Under the pieces are notes generated by a model, which worked only from the letters and a program-made list of their open reading frames with translations, was not told the DNA's origin and ran no database searches. Positions 14,001-26,074 of a stretch of 64,000 nucleotides of DNA are shown one piece after another. The position numbers were made by a program, and so were the translations under genes. Source of the DNA: Malania oleifera (lineage: Eukaryota; Streptophyta; Magnoliopsida; Santalales; Ximeniaceae); contig NC_080422.1 in assembly GCF_029873635.1 (NCBI RefSeq), forward strand, positions 5,498,001-5,562,000, read 5' to 3'. The first letter of the stretch is position 1, and each line of letters begins with the position of its first letter.

Positions 14001-17000
14001 CCTTATACCCTTTTCCAATGGCCCTCAAGGTTCAAATGAAAGAAACCCATTGATTTTATGTTTCTTTTAATTTTTCAAAAAGTATAAATTTCCTAAATTT
14101 TTTCTCAAGGGTTTGAAAATCCAATAAATTCTTTGTTTCTTTTATTCTCCTCAAGAATAGTATATTTGGAAACTATAATTGTGTATGTGTTTGTGTAAAA
14201 TTTTCTTTTATATTTTTAAATTTTATTATATTTTATATTTATATGAATTATGTACTTTTAATATGTGCAAAGAGATCTAAATGTCTATTTTAGGCCACAT
14301 GATTGTTCATTTTTTAAATATATGTCATTTGTTTAAATATATGCACGTCATTTTCCATTGATTTGGAAGTTTGTACAATTTGATTTGATTCTTGATTCTC
14401 AATTCACAAAATTGAGAATTTGACTCACAATTAACAGTGGTTTCTCAACTTATTCAAGTTGGTTTCCAAGTTCTAGTATCTTTGGTAGAAAGTCCATTTG
14501 GTTACTTTTGCTCAGTCACTTGTAGTGGTTATTACCATTTTAGTATCATATGATACGCAATATCATATGGTACGTATCATTTTGGCAGGGAACTGATGCA
14601 AAACATGGAGGTGTATCAATTTGTTCTTTTTTTATTGTGCTATACAAAGACTATTTCATGTACGATACAGAGCAACATAGGACACTTAGCCAAAAGTTCA
14701 TTCTTTTTATATTTTATTTATTTTTTCCTTTTTTCTTAGAGATAGCTTATTCTATTGCATCTAACCCGTATTTTCTTTCTTCTCCATCAAAATTAAAACT
14801 TTTGGTTATCTAACTAAAGAAGAAAATATTCTTTTTTCTGTCCCTCTGCAAGGTGGGGTTCTCAAATCAGTTTCTTTTCACTTGGTCCTACAAGAGAATA
14901 GAAGTTATTGTGTGTGGTTTTTGACAAGTTTGTAGCTCCTTTGATGTTATTGGGGATTTTTTGGTAGTTCATGTAAGCTTGTTCCTTGATGGTGGTTTGT
15001 GAAGTGTGAAGCACCTTGGTTCCTTTTTTCACTCAGTTGAAAAATGGTTGACAAAGGAAAGGGAAAGAAAGGGGTTGTGACGGAGATGAAATTGAATAAA
15101 TAGTTGTTGAAGATGATGATCATCTTTGTGATCATGAGATCAATGAAGTAGATGATGATGATGTTGACAGATATCTTGGAGATGATTTTGATGATTGATG
15201 GAGATTTACAGATGATGCTCATCCCCCTCATTTAGCTTTCTTTTTTGATATAAAACTATATCAGTATGTCACCATGTTATTTGCATATAGACTTGGGGGG
15301 ACTATATGCTCATATTTTTAGTAGTTTATTAGAACTCTAGAACTGGTAGATATGTTGTCCATAGCTTATACAAGTATATTTGTACAACGTCAATTTATTG
15401 GCTTTTTTAGTGCATCTGTGGTCAGGGATGGCTATCTTAACATTTTTGGGTACATGTTTGCTGCTATTTGACTCTTTGGCTCTTATTATGAATGAGAAGT
15501 TGTGGTGTGCTAGTTTTGCTATTCATTATTGTGGAATAAATGCATTCTCACACGCTACTAGCTTTATTTCTTATTAAAACTTTGAAGTGTTTGTATATCT
15601 TATGATGCAAAAAATGATATGATGCATGATACACCAAAAATGGGAATTGAAACACAATTACAACTCTTGAGTTGATAGCTAAGTTAATCCCACAAGGAGA
15701 GGACTTGAATTATCTCTCTTCATTTTTGGCATTCAATGTCTCTGGGCCCTTCCTTTGTTCCTCATCTACAGTAAGATGCAAATGTGATTGATATTTACGA
15801 TTTTGATGGAATATGTCATGCTGCATTGCAGCACCAGCATGTAATTGTTTTCTTGTGGAAATGATCATATGCTTTGAAATGATGGGAAGTGGCATACTTT
15901 GTTTTCTTTTATGTTGCCACTTCTCAGGAGTTTGGTCTACAAAACTATTGTTATTCAACTCATTCTGCAGATTTCCCTGTATCATAGCTTATTGTCATAA
16001 TCACAATGATATTCATTCTTATTAATAGAAAGGTGCAGTAAATGTACTGCATAAGTGATGTATCTGTTTTGAACTCTAGATTTTTTTTTTTTGCCTACAT
16101 ACTAATGTTTGAATTTAAAATGGCCTAAAAGCTGTTTTGATTAATCACTGTTGAAATTTATTATCCTGTTTATATACTTATCTAATTTGTTTCATTTTAA
16201 TATAATGTAGGTCTTACAGAAACCTGTGCCGGGACATTTATTTCATTGCCAAATGAAATGCAAATGCTTGGTACAGTGGGTCCACCCATACCAAATGTTG
16301 ATGTGTGCCTAGAATCTGTTCCTGAGATGGGATATGATGCCCTTTCAAGCACACCCTGTGGAGAAGTATGTGTGAGGGGAAATACCGTTTTCTCAGGGTA
16401 TTACAAACGTGAAGACCTCACTAAAGAGGTCATGGTTGATGGGTGGTTCCACACAGGTTTGCAATTTCCATGCTTCTCAAATTGAGTTCAGGTCCAGTAT
16501 GGCAGTATGTTGTAAATCGATATCTTTGTTAGTGTAGCTCATAACAATCTTTGCATCAGGGGATGTTGGTGAGTGGCAGCCAGATGGAAGCCTGAAAATT
16601 ATTGACCGCAAAAAGAATATTTTCAAGCTCTCACAGGGCGAATATGTTGCTGTTGAAAACTTAGAGAATGTATATGGTCTTGCTTCTGTTCTTGACTCGG
16701 TATGCTTCTCACTTGCTGTGGACATTTATGACATTTATTTTAGCATATGTTTTTGCTTCTCAATGTCAACCCTCTCTCTTAACTCTTCTGAAACAAAATA
16801 AAGAGATGATCTTGGCTTCAATAATTGATGTCACACATTTTTTAATGGTTAAGAAAAGCTGCTATTAGGCAATGATTTTGTTTCATGCTTTGTGAGTGTC
16901 TCAATCAGTTTAAATTAATTTTATCTATGCATTATCTAATCATGTACAAGGAGAGAGGCTTGTTGTGTCCTTTATAAATTTGCTGTTGTCGTAATAGAAA

Positions 17001-18828
17001 AGATTTTCTTTTTGGTGAAGCAAATAAAAGCTCTAATTTTTTAACTTTTTATGGTGAAGGCAACAAGTCTATATTGTCTAGACATGCAATGAGAAAGTAA
17101 TAGTTATTTGAAAAACATAACTAAAAGTGCAACAAATTGAAAACCTGATCCATTGCATGCTCATTTTTCTATTAATTATTTGACCATCATTTAAAAGAAT
17201 GCAATTTAAAAGATTAATAAAATGTAGGAATTACTTACTATATTCATTTGATAATATTCTTAAACTCACGAAACTCACCCTTTGATACTACAAGAACAAT
17301 CCTATAGTATATGAGGGTTGAAAAATGGGGAGATTAATTTTTTGGATGACTTTTTATTTAATTTTTTTCAAATTTTAGAAATTTATGGATATTTTTCTTT
17401 TAGTTTTATTTTAAATTCACATTACCATTTATGTTTTTTTTTTTTTTTTGTGTGAAGAACAAAATTACATGCACAATGATTTAATGCACAAAAGCAAATT
17501 TTAAATATTGTACTGTGGCCACAAAAAATGGATTAGAAAAATCTGGCATCCACTTCTTGTTACTACAGCTAAAAACCGCAATAAAAACTAGAAATGTAGA
17601 AAATTGCGTTACTGCCTTCCCCCCCCCCCCCCCCCCTGCACTTTTTATTTTTTATAAATTGTGCTGCAACAAAAGCAGAACAGGATAACAGTTTAGTGAC
17701 TCTGTGTGTCAATTTCAGATATGGATATATGGGAACAGTTTTGAGTTCTGCCTTGTTGCTGTTATTAACCCAAACAAGCAAGCAGTTGAACACTGGGCTG
17801 AAGATAATGGTGTGACAGGCGATTTTAATTCCCTCTGCAAAAACGCCAAAGTAAAAGAATACATAATTGGAGAGCTAACAAAGATAGGAAAAGAGAAAAA
17901 GGTTCTTGCTCTTGTGCCTTGATGTCTTCTGCTTTATGTCATTTGTTTATTGAACTGTTTTTTAACTCGATGATGATGATGGTAATTTTACTGCTGAGTG
18001 CTCACATTTTGTGATCCTGTCTAATATATTTCTTGCAGTTGAAAGGCTTTGAATTTATCAAAGCTGTTCACCTTGACCCTGAGCCATTTGACATGGAACG
18101 CGACCTCATCACTCCAACATATAAGAAGAAGAGGCCCCAGTTGCTCAAGTACTATAAGGTATTACCTGCTTTTTTGTCATTGGAAAAAAGTACTTCATAT
18201 CACTATCCTCAATGCTTCGTGAGGAGGTTGTCATTTAATTCATGGACGATTCCTGGACCAACTTTGACCCCCATGCTGCTGCTTTGTTTGGTTTAATCTA
18301 CACCAACTTGGTGATAGAACTATAGTTTACTTGCATCATAGTATCCCAATGTCGCCCCCCTGCTGATGCATCCAACCCCATATAAACACGGTGGTGTGAC
18401 CATGCCTCTCCTCCTCCAACTGCATCATCTGAAGAATATAATTTGAAAAAAAATAAAAAAGTAAAATTGTTCCTCTGGTATTAGAATCTTGGACACACTT
18501 GAGAGTTGAATGTTCAGACACTTCTAGATTATAAAATTAGCAAAACTATCTAGAGTATTACATATACCACACAAGGGTTCTGATTTGTTTGGCTTCCAAG
18601 AATGGTGGTTTTCCTACCATGACATTCTGGATTGGCGCTCCTTTAGAAGCTTCTTGGTGGTTCATTTAGGTCGTGGTTTGATGCATCATGTTTAACCCTT
18701 GACGGGAAACTGTTGATGAGATTAGCTTAACATTTCCATTTTTATGCATTTGCATTATACTGAGTTCCTGATGGTAGATCTTTGTGTCGCAGAGTGTCAT
18801 TGACGACATGTACAAGAGCTTGAAGTAA
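2052..18828 (+). CDS. LACS4: long-chain acyl-CoA synthetase, 19 exons, LACS4-like
   Basis: Activates free long-chain fatty acids to acyl-CoA (fatty acid + ATP + CoA to acyl-CoA + AMP + PPi), feeding cuticular wax, pollen-coat and membrane lipid synthesis; family members act at the ER and cytosolic membranes. Exons: 2052-2206, 3885-3948, 4059-4148, 4577-4633, 5355-5403, 5834-5910, 6212-6251, 6337-6431, 10176-10343, 10486-10596, 10678-10765, 12433-12499, 13219-13294, 13404-13521, 16211-16456, 16560-16699, 17719-17901, 18039-18158, 18793-18828. All junctions are GT-AG and phases join to 1980 nt (659 aa); Arabidopsis LACS4 is 666 aa. The AMP-binding P-loop [12 protein letters not shown] is at residues 230-241, QGYGLTET at 416-423, and the FACS region HTGD...[16 protein letters not shown] around 499-529. 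The C-terminus ends SLK, not a peroxisomal SKL, so LACS6/7 is unlikely. No frameshift or stop; the gene looks intact. LACS4 versus LACS3/5 is from recalled similarity. The exon 17 donor (GTTCTT) is weak. Confidence 0.95.
2207..3884 (+). repeat. LACS intron 1 with diverged internal duplications
   Basis: This 1.68-kb intron contains the motif GAATCTGGAATTAAGTGAAT or close variants at about 2465, 2773, 2941, 3004 and 3537. A linked motif (ATGATGCAAAG) occurs at 2331 and 2607. Two nearly identical 63-bp units lie in tandem at 2901-2963 and 2964-3026. The intron therefore grew by repeated local duplication. Confidence 0.8.
3190..3485. mobile_element. possible MITE remnant in LACS intron 1
   Basis: The left end begins GGGCTGTTTGGATC, a start seen in many small plant hAT-type MITEs. 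The right end reads TTTTCCAAGTTCCAAAGG, partly complementary to the left terminal stretch (CTTGGAAAA is shared inverted). The inverted repeats are degenerate and no target duplication is clear. Confidence 0.3.
6950..7345 (+). pseudogene. L1-type LINE 3'-end fragment (C-terminal tail of ORF2)
   Basis: A short reading frame contains a segment beginning [16 protein letters not shown], which resembles the extreme C-terminus of plant L1 ORF2 proteins (a WDRLVYLASLW-like motif after the reverse-transcriptase zinc-binding domain). It continues into a T-rich 3' tail as LINEs do. Only the last part of the element is present, so it is a 5'-truncated insertion in the sense direction of the host intron. 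The assignment rests on recalled motif similarity. Confidence 0.5.
8190..8930 (+). pseudogene. L1-type LINE fragment with zf-RVT domain
   Basis: The open frame ending at 8668 encodes a reverse-transcriptase zinc-binding (zf-RVT) domain. An [16 protein letters not shown]-like stretch is followed by [21 protein letters not shown], which has the CxxC...HLFxHC...W pattern seen at the C-terminus of plant L1 ORF2. Downstream are a 15-base G run (8765-8779) and a T-rich tail. No reverse-transcriptase palm, endonuclease or start is present upstream, so this is a truncated dead copy in the sense direction within LACS intron 8. Confidence 0.7.
10766..12432 (+). other. LACS intron 11, no recognisable feature
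   Basis: This 1.67-kb AT-rich intron contains a short AG microsatellite near 11355-11369 and otherwise nothing I can assign. Short open frames here have no domain similarity that I recognise. Confidence 0.6.
12944..13057 (+). repeat. 38-bp tandem repeat, three copies, in LACS intron 12
   Basis: Units start at about 12944, 12982 and 13020. Each reads roughly GAAGATATTTAATGC, then a TTTCTGTTTTCCAAGTCAT-like part. The spacing is exactly 38 bases each time, with a few substitutions between copies. Confidence 0.8.
13522..16210 (+). other. LACS intron 14, 2.7 kb, probable inserted block
   Basis: Most of this intron is AT-rich. About 14540-15700 differs. It starts with imperfect inverted TATCATATGATACG/CATATGGTACGTATCA motifs and includes a GAT-rich stretch (about 15100-15200) that would encode an acidic, Asp/Glu-rich peptide. 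It could be the tail of a decayed DNA transposon, but no transposase motif is readable. Confidence 0.35.
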
Positions 18829-19540
18829 GCCCACTGCCTGAACTCGTGCCAGTGCTCTTCTTCCGGGGGAGTAACAGCTAGTTTGATGCATTGTTTTTTG
18901 CCCTTTCTTCTGTGGCTGTGCATATGTCTATACGTTTAGGTTATAAATTTGAGTTAAAAGTTGGCATTTCTGCAGTGTAGTTCTCTTTGATAAGTATTTT
19001 AAATTGTCATTTCAATAATTATATTATGTACATCAGGCGTCTTTTACTCTTTTATACCGTTTATTAATTTAAAACCCCTTTACATCTTTGCCAATAATCA
19101 TTATTCCAAAATATGATCTCTTTAAATTTATGCAAGAATATTTGGAGCTCGAAAAACAGAGAAGTGGAAAACTTCTTGTTTTATAATGAAGAGAGGAAAT
19201 TTACTTTTTATTTATCTAATGAAACTATTAATCAGAATGGACTCTTTAGCTGTGGTTCCAGGTTTGAACAGAGAGCTTTGATGCCCTTCGGAGTTGCATG
19301 CTGGCTCTTATTTCTCAACTCGTGTGAATTTGGCCATTGATTGACTGCTAGTTTACAAAATCTTCAAATCGATTTGACGCTTTCTTGGAAGTTATCATCT
19401 CCTTCACTTGACAAAACAAACAAAACTCACGGTTTAAGGAAACATGATTATACGACCTGAATATTAAAGAAACAAGCATAAAAAATAGTAGAATGTTTGA
19501 GGTTGTTATGGTTCCGAAACTTATAAGTCATATCTTTGAA
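18829..19540. other. LACS 3' flank and intergenic spacer
   Basis: The first 150-250 bases are probably the 3' UTR. They are T-rich with AATAAT-like candidates near 19014 and 19094, but no decisive poly(A) signal can be named. The rest shows no gene. Short frames (for example 19113-19340) have no recognised domain. Confidence 0.5.
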
Positions 19541-20519
19541 TTTAGTGACAACAATAACAAACCAAATCTTTAGTCCTGGGGTTGGTTTCATGATTCTCTT
19601 TTGGTCAATTTATGTGATTGTATACAATTTCATTTGACAATTCAAGGTTATTAAATGTTTACTCACTATCATATTTCGAGTTATTTTGGATCTACTCCTA
19701 TCCTTTTACCACCCCTCACAAAAACTAACTCATCTTCCTCATTGATACACTATCTCACCTATGTTACAAATGTCCTAACCATCTGAGTTGACCCTTCTTT
19801 ATTTTATCTTTTACAGGACCTACACCTAATTTACCGCAAATATATTTATTTCTTAATTTATCATTTAACGTTATATCACTCATCCATCTTATCATTCTTA
19901 TCTCGACAACTTTTACTTTTTGTATCTGTTGTTTTTTAGTTGCTCAACATTCCGATTTATATAACATAGTTGGTCTTACAATCGTCTTATAAAACTTCCC
20001 TTTAGGTTTAAGGTATTCTGCAAACTCGTAACATTTTTCCACTTTACCCAACCTACTTTAACTCTATGAATTACACCATCAATCTTTCCTTTAACTTGCA
20101 TAATAGATCTAAGGTATTGAAATCTACTAATGCTATTAATTTCTTCATTATCAAATTTAACTTTATCTCCAATATTCCTCCTACTATGATTGAAGTAAAA
20201 TTTCATATTTTCTATCTTATTTTTACTTATCCTAGAGCCTCTAGATTCTAAAGCTTCTATCTATAATTCTAACTTAGATTTTACTCCACTCTTAGATTTA
20301 TCAATCAAGATAATATCATCCGCAAACAACATATACCATAAAACCTCATTTTGGATACTCCTAATCAGTTCATCTATCACTAAAGCAAAAAGATAAGGCC
20401 TCAAAGTAGATCCTTAATGTACATTTATTATGATTAGAAATTTTCTAGTCTTTCCACTTGTAGTTCTAAACACCAGTCATCACTCCATCATGCATATCCT
20501 TAATAACATCACTATACCT
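19540..20519 (-). pseudogene. RTE-type LINE copy A, 5'-truncated, 3' part of reverse transcriptase
   Basis: Read on the minus strand, this encodes the end of an RTE-clade plant LINE polyprotein. The catalytic FADD box lies near 20305-20345. It is followed by an ISRFQYLRSIMQ-like segment and then a GWVKWKN / LKGSF-like segment typical of this clade. The 3' end on the minus strand is an imperfect (GTT)n tail at about 19548-19560, seen on plus as GACAACAATAACAAACC. The frame is broken by stops and shifts. The 5' end is cut at the junction with copy B. Confidence 0.75.
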
Positions 20520-22766
20520 AAAACAACAACAACAACATAACCAAACCTTAAGTCTCACTAGGTGGGATCGGTTACATGAATAATTTTTCGCCAATTTATG
20601 TGATCATAGGCAATTACAAACGCAGGGCTATTAAATCCTTACTTACCATCTTATTCAAAGTTATTTTAGGTCTACTCTCATCTCTTCTATTCCCCTGCAA
20701 AGTAATTAACTCACTATTCCTTAAAGCGCACTATGTGACCTACATTGCAAGTATCCGAATGATTTAAGTCGTCCCTCCCTTATTTATATTCTAGGGAGCT
20801 ACACCTAACTTGCTGCAAATATGTTCATTTATTAATTTATCTTTCAATGTTATACCACTCATCCATCTAATCATTTTCATCTTGACAGCTTTTACTTTTC
20901 AAAAATGTTGTTTCTTAGTCAGCCAACATTCTAATCCATATAATATAGATGGTCTTATAGTTACTTTATAAAATTTCCCTTTTAATTTTAAGGTTATTCT
21001 ACAATCACAAAACACACTTAAAACACTTCTCTATTTTACCCAACTTGCTTTAACTCTACGTATTACATCTTATTCAATTTCTCCTTAGTATACATTACCT
21101 ATAACATACATCTTTTTTTTTTCCCCCTAAAACCCATCATAAAACTCAATTCCCTAAGTACTCTATCATAGGTTTTCTCTAAATCAACTAATAACTTATG
21201 CTTTTTCTTTTCCCTAAACTTTTCCGTTAATTTTCTTAAAAGATATATAGTTTTTGTAGTGGATCTCTCAGGCATAAAACCATATCAATTTTCTAAGACA
21301 AGTTTTTTAAGACATACGTTTCTAGCTTTAATCTTAGTTCAACTATCATTTCTCACAATTTTATTATATGACTTATAAGTTTAATTCTACAATAATTATT
21401 AAAATTTTGAATATCTCTTTTATTTTTGTCTATAGGTATTAAAATGTTTTTCCTCTATTCATCTAACATTTTTTTGGTTTTTATAATTGTGTTAAATAAA
21501 TTAGTTAACCATATAATTAAGTTATCATCTAAGCATTTCCAAACTTAATTTGGATATCATTTGGTCCTATAAATTTTCCATTTTCATCTTTTTTAATGTA
21601 AACTTAACTTCCTTAATTTGAATTTTGTGAATAAATATCATATTTTTAGTCATTTCCTTATTTGTCAATTCCAAGTTTAAGTTTTCTACTTGATTTTATT
21701 AAATAGCTTATTAAAGCAACTTCACCATCTTTCTTTTATGTCTTCTACCATCATCCCCACTTTTTATACATTTTACATTATCTAGGCCTTATATTTCCTT
21801 TTCTCTAGATTTAGTAAATTTAATTATGTATTTTTCCCCTTCTTTTGTATCTAATTTGGCATACAAATTATTAAATGATTTATGTTTAATTTCACTAACG
21901 ACCTTTTTAACATCTTTTTTCGGCTCTTTACACTTTTCAAAGTTTTCCATATTTCTACATTTTTTTTCATGTTTTATACCAACTTCTTTTTGTCTTTACA
22001 ACTTTTTAGACATCTTGATCCTACCGCTAACTTTCTTTACTATTCAAGAATCTTACTCTTGATTCACATAAAATCTTTTTTACTATCTTTTTAATAGAAT
22101 TAGCTATCCTACTCTAAAGAGCATTTGTGTCTACATCATCCTCTATAGTCTAATCACCATTTTTAATCATTTTATCTTTAACTTTTATTATATTTTTTTC
22201 ACTTTAAATTCCACCGTCTAGTTCTTTTGCGCTGATTTATTTTGTTCTTTCTCTTTCATTTTTTAAATACATATATTTAACACTAAAACTCTATGTTGTG
22301 TGGTTAAACTTTTACTTGGGCTAACTTTACAATCCATACATTATAAATGATCTACCCTCCTAGTTAAGAAAAAAAATTAAGACTTTTATTTTGTTCACTT
22401 TTGAAGGTTATCAAGTGTTTTTCTTTCTTCTTAAAGCAAGTATGTGTTGTAATAAAATAATATGATATAGGTGAAGTTTAAGATCATCTCCCTAGACTCA
22501 TTTTTGTTTCCATATCCATGTCTTTTATGCATCTTCTTACAACCTTTATTATTCATTCCAAAGTATCCATTCAAATCTACTCCTATGAATATTTTTTCAA
22601 TCCTTTGATATATCTTGTATGATACTATCCATATCTTCCCAAAATTATCTTTAAAGGTTTTATGCTAAGTCTACTTAAGGAGTATAAGCATAATGACATT
22701 TATTATCTCTTGACCTAAGACCATCTTGACTTTTATAATTCTATTCCCTACTCTTTTAGTATCTAC
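20520..22766 (-). pseudogene. RTE-type LINE copy B, interrupted by copia element 1
   Basis: The minus-strand 3' tail is (GTT)n, seen on plus as AACAACAACAACAACAT at about 20522-20537, where it abuts copy A. Its first 500 bases align by eye with copy A. Further on, a VDLEKTYDRV-like motif of the reverse transcriptase N-terminal part is readable near 21130-21210. The catalytic FADD block is missing, because the sequence jumps from the 3' domain to the N-terminal part around 21070-21110. Upstream codons (endonuclease side) run to 22766, where copia element 1 is inserted. They resume at 44264. Confidence 0.7.
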
Positions 22767-22929
22767 TGCTAAAATCACAGAGGAGCCAAACAATTAGAAA
22801 AAGAAAAGGCTTACATTGAAAAATACTAGGGTTCTACAAGAGATAAATATGGCTTATATAGCCTACAAGAATAATATGGAAAAAGACTATTCTAGCCTAA
22901 TATAATACAAATAATTATTATTACTAACA
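22767..22929 (-). repeat. copia element 1, 3' LTR
   Basis: A 163-bp LTR, the left one on the plus strand. It starts TGCTAAAATCACAG and ends ATTACTAACA, and matches the 143-bp right LTR apart from several substitutions and indels. The polypurine tract lies next to it. Confidence 0.9.
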
Positions 22930-22941
22930 TCCCCCCTCAAA
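22930..22941 (-). other. copia element 1 polypurine tract
   Basis: On the minus strand TTTGAGGGGGGA directly precedes the LTR start TGTTAG. This is the usual plus-strand primer site of plant copia elements. Confidence 0.85.
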
Positions 22942-22942
22942 C

Positions 22943-24190
22943 TCACGATGTTGCAGCAAGAAGCATCGAAAGTTTGTCAACCAAAAAACGAAAGCGCTGG
23001 ACAGTGTGGAACTTCGTAAAGAAGTCAACAACTTGTATAGAGGAGGGAACAAAGGGCAAAGTAATAGTCCCTTGCTGAAGGTGGTGTTTGATGACATGAC
23101 AATCAATTTCAATGTGTTTGGTCCGTTCATGAAACATTGAATTCCTTGTAATCTGAATAGCCTTTTTATTGCCACAATACAAAGGAGTAGGAGTAGAAAA
23201 TATAACACTCATATCAGCCAACCAACGTAACCACACAATCTCAGTCGTGGTAGACGTTATCGCACGATATTCAACCTCGATGGAAGAGTGCAAAACAATT
23301 GCTTACTTCATGCTTTTCCAATAAATAAGGGAATCACCTAAAAATATGCAAAAGTCGATAGTGGACTTTCAATCAATAGGATCAGTAGTCCAATCTACAT
23401 CAGAGTTGGTACAAAGCTTCAACGAGGTCAAAGAGAATAAAAGAATTTGAAAGAGAGTCCCTCGAAGATATCATAAGATGCACAAAACAATTGACCAATG
23501 CATAGATGTAGGTGACGCAACAAACTGACTCACGATGTGGACAACATAAGCAATATTTGGGTGAGTACTAGTTAGATAAACCAAACTACCAACAATAGTA
23601 CGATACAAGGTGGGATCAGGTAGGGGAATACCATCAGTGGGACTGTAACAGGCATTAACCTCAAAAGGAGTATCAACAGTTCGACTATCAGTGAGACGAG
23701 CACGGTCAAGAATATTTGTAATATACTTCGATTGGGAGAGCAAGTAACCTTTGGGGGAGTAGGCTACTTCAATTCCCAAGACGTAGCGGAGTGGCCCTAA
23801 ATCCTTCATGTCTAACTCCTAAGCCAACATCTTTTTCAAGTCCACAATACCATCAACATCATCACCTGTAATAATCATATCATCAACATAAAAAGAAAGA
23901 ATAATAAGGCCGGCAGAAGTACGCTTAACAAATAAAGTTGAATCATGAGTACTGGAAGAGAAGCCAAGAGAACAAGAAGGCATTTTTAACACCCAATTGA
24001 GAAATAGCCCACCGACCAACATAAGCTACAACAATAAGAGCACGAACAATTGTCATCTTGCCAACTGGGGCAAAGGTATCCTCATAATCCATACCATACT
24101 CTTGGGTAAAACCCTTAGCAACCAAACGAGCTTTGTATCGCTCAATAGAACCATTTGACTTCATTTTGATCTTGTAAACCCAACGAAAAC
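22943..24190 (-). pseudogene. copia element 1 reverse transcriptase and RNase H (3' part)
   Basis: Minus-strand pieces read in order. First comes an ERYKARLVAKGFTQEYGMDY segment (RT start, about 24164-23990). The catalytic FYVDDMIITGDD follows at about 23860-23905 with YVDD intact. Then come [15 protein letters not shown] (about 23809), the [17 protein letters not shown] block, and RNase H with SSIEVEYRAITSTTTEIVWL (about 23293) and ERTKHIEIDCHVI. Frameshifts and stops separate the pieces. The first codons of this domain lie on the other side of the solo LTR at 24191-25935. Confidence 0.9.
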
Positions 24191-25935
24191 TGAAAACTGA
24201 GGTGTGCTCCCAAGAGGGGGGGGGGTGAATTGGGTTTTTTTAAATTCTTTAGAAAAATATAACCCTTTTTAAATCTTGAGTTGATTTTAATTACACTTTT
24301 ACAATCAACAACTCAACTCTTTATTAACCACCTAATTTAATAATTATTCTAATGTAAAGATGATGTTACCAATTCAATTTTCAATACTAACAATTTCATA
24401 TTTGATTTTCTTTTTAACAATAAATAAGAATAACTTCAATGAATAGTTTCAAATTACCAATCTAAAGTATCTTGTAAAATAGATGAGATAATCAGTTGTA
24501 TATTCAACAATTTCAGCTTTTAAGATTTCAATAGAAAATTTAATTCAATCATAAACTCCTTGTTTTAAATCAGTGTTCAATAATATTCCAACTTCCAACA
24601 AATATTAAAACATCCACATAATAAATTTGCACAAATTTAAAGATATTTAGGAATACGAGAGACCGAATTTTTACAAGGTTCGGCCAACAGCCTACATCCA
24701 TGCCTCAAGCAACCGCTGTAAAGATTTTCCTTTCCAACTTTTTATAAACCAAGTTACAACCTCTCCATATCAGGTGGAGATCCCTCTCTAACAAGAATAC
24801 CCCTTCTCATTAGCCAACGATTCAACAACCCTGAATCATCAAAACAAAATAACAAAAAAAAGCAAACTTTGTTGTCGTACAATGAACACTCTCAGTTAGA
24901 GCATTTTGTACAAGTTAAAAGCACAATATACTTCAGCAAATAAACAATATAAATAGATGAAGCTCAAAGTAAATATCATAGATAAGAAAAATATCAGCTA
25001 GAAGAGCTAAGAACTGTGAACTTTTATCGGCAAAATCACAACAGGTACTTCAACAAAAGTATTTAGCAAAATAGCTTTAGAGAGTAGAAAGAATTTAGCT
25101 TGATTGGCTTGATTGCTGCTTGTAGGTGTAATTAATCTTTAGGTTTCACATGTATTCATAGATAGAAAAACTGACTTTCATATTCATCAAGTTACTTGGA
25201 GTGTTTTCCAAGTTTTCACAAAATTTGGGGACCAAGTAATCAATTTTGGAAACTTTCCCTCGCTGTTTTAAATTTAAATAACCAAAGGTCAGTCGACTAT
25301 GATTTACAGGGTCAGTCGCCTGATCCTTTATATTTCAGCAAATTTTCAAACTTAGAATGGGGTCAATCGCCTGAGCCTATGAGGTCAGTCGCCTAATTTT
25401 GTTTTTTTTGCTCAATTTATTTAGCATTTAATATGTCAGTCAACTGATCACGCACAGTCAGTTGCTTGAAGTTACAACTTTCTAAAAACTTTTATTTTTC
25501 AATACTTTGATCCTTTAACTTTGGAAAAACTTAAATGAAACTTTAATTAAAAAATATTTTCCAGGATGTTCAAAAACAGGTCTCTAAGTCAATAAAGATT
25601 CCTAAGAGCTTCAAACACTTATATTGAAAATATGCAAAGTACTCACATGACACTTTTAAACAATTATGACACTTCTATTCACTAAGTCTTCATGTATAGC
25701 TTATATTCTTCATGTTTAGCTTGACTTTAAGCTTTAACAATTTTTAGCTTCATAAGATCTTGTAACACTAAATTCGAACTTTTAACAGACTTTGTCAAGC
25801 ACTTTGATATTGGTCACTTGAGTCACTTGATCTTGATACTTGAGTTACCTGAAACATCATCACTTAACCAAATATGTTAAGTTTCCTTGATTTGTTATCA
25901 TCAAAATAAGATTCTTAAGCCTTGTTAGGCCAACA
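24191..25935 (-). mobile_element. solo LTR of SIRE-like copia family, in copia element 1
   Basis: 1745 bp. On the minus strand it begins TGTTGGCCTAACAAGG and has a TTATTTTGATGATAACAAA stretch just inside. It ends with a C-run followed by CTCTTGGGAGCACACC, matching the ends of large SIRE/Maximus-type LTRs. Flanks are AAAAC (24186-24190) and AGAAC (25936-25940), a target duplication with one change. It splits the GSRWVYK codons at the start of the copia RT. It contains repeated GGTCAGTCGCCTGA motifs (about 25288-25460). No internal domain remains. Confidence 0.85.
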
Positions 25936-26074
25936 AGAACCAATTGATTTCTTACCAGGAGGGAGTGACACCAAGTCTCAAGTATGAGTTTTATGCAACA
26001 TAGAAAGTTCCTCAGCCATAGCCTGTTGCCAAAGAGGATCACAAGCACCCTCTTTATACGAGGTAGGCTCACAA
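25936..26074 (-). pseudogene. copia element 1, start of reverse transcriptase domain
   Basis: Minus strand reads EPTSYKEGACDPLWQQAMAEE, then LSMLHKTHT, a stop where W is expected, DLVSLPPGKKSIGS. This is the characteristic start of the copia RT domain. It connects leftwards to RWVYKIK... at 24190 and rightwards to the linker at 29823. Confidence 0.9.
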
